Shown here: positions 63,834 through 64,000 of the stretch, piece after piece
How the letters are laid out: the number at the start of each line of letters is the position of its first letter
How positions within the stretch are numbered: the first letter of the stretch is position 1
NCBI RefSeq assembly: GCF_964204645.1
Contig: NC_134028.1
Span: 6,546,501-6,610,500, forward strand
Direction: 5' to 3'
DNA: 64,000 nt
Source of the DNA: Tubulanus polymorphus
Lineage: Eukaryota; Nemertea; Palaeonemertea; Tubulaniformes; Tubulanidae
Program-made: the position numbers and the translations under genes
Notes under the pieces: model-generated
What the model was told of the DNA's origin: nothing
The model's input: only the letters and a program-made list of their open reading frames with translations
The model's database searches: none

Positions 63834-64000
63834 CTGCGATTTTAAAAGAAGGTAGAAAAAATATACAAAAAGGAATATTAGGAAATATGGCCAGACAGAT
63901 TTTGTTCTATATTGCACGAATCAGCCAACGCGAATCTGCTGTTAATAGGCGTTTTTCACCTGTGAATCTTCCGGTGGTGGTTGAATAAACGGTTTAACGT
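63834..64000 (-). other. intron of the partial right-edge gene
   Basis: Sequence upstream of exon 63833. A hydrophobic open frame (PYFLIFLFVYFFYLLL) spans 63837-63917 but it is the pyrimidine-rich tract before the acceptor, with a TGA just upstream. Confidence 0.5.

Noticed and set aside
63837-63917. Apparent TM segment at the N-terminus of the right-edge gene
   Set aside because: It needs a GTG start with a TGA just upstream. The hydrophobic stretch is the pyrimidine-rich tract before a strong acceptor at 63834-63835, and the exon after it is in phase.

Overview
This is a eukaryotic (animal) genomic window of about 39% GC by eye, with intron-split genes, GT/AG splice sites, AATAAA signals, long TA microsatellites and many short palindromic repeats. 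The gene families and the repeat style suggest an invertebrate, probably a lophotrochozoan such as a mollusc or annelid. The species cannot be named from the sequence alone.

Four genes are supported by splice-phase-consistent exons. (1) On the + strand, 13102-18842 holds the last three exons found of a four-TM claudin-superfamily protein resembling the stargazin/CACNG and TMEM114 groups; its first TM exon was not found. (2) On the - strand, 44245 to about 27393 holds a complete rhodopsin-family neuropeptide-type GPCR in five exons with a 14.8 kb first intron. (3) On the - strand, 61539-58447 holds a complete seven-exon secreted trypsin-like serine protease of 319 residues. Its His-Asp-Ser triad and trypsin-type Asp189 are present, but the oxyanion-hole Gly193 position is Tyr. 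(4) On the - strand, 63833-62170 holds five consecutive exons of an unrecognised, probably disordered protein that runs off the right edge. Its last visible donor is phase-compatible with the protease's second exon, so a shared or alternative transcript is possible.

Weaker coding candidates are a head-to-head ORF pair at 50691-51473 (one arm with a signal peptide), a possible + strand gene beginning in a CpG-rich block near 35.2 kb and ending at 38387, a terminal-exon-like segment at 45674-45814 (-), and a few small GC-rich open segments.

Most of the rest is intron or intergenic DNA holding repeats: a 134-bp tandem array with fused tRNA-type A and B boxes (453-811); a four-copy dispersed repeat of about 300-430 bp (10.5, 18.1, 31.2 and 48.8 kb), one copy abutting a splice acceptor; a pogo/Tigger-like MITE; two TTAA-type palindromic MITEs; several other foldback elements; and TA microsatellites. 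The four main genes act separately (membrane channel-regulator or junction type, peptide receptor, secreted protease, unknown); nothing suggests a shared pathway, and no CRISPR, rRNA or intact tRNA was seen.
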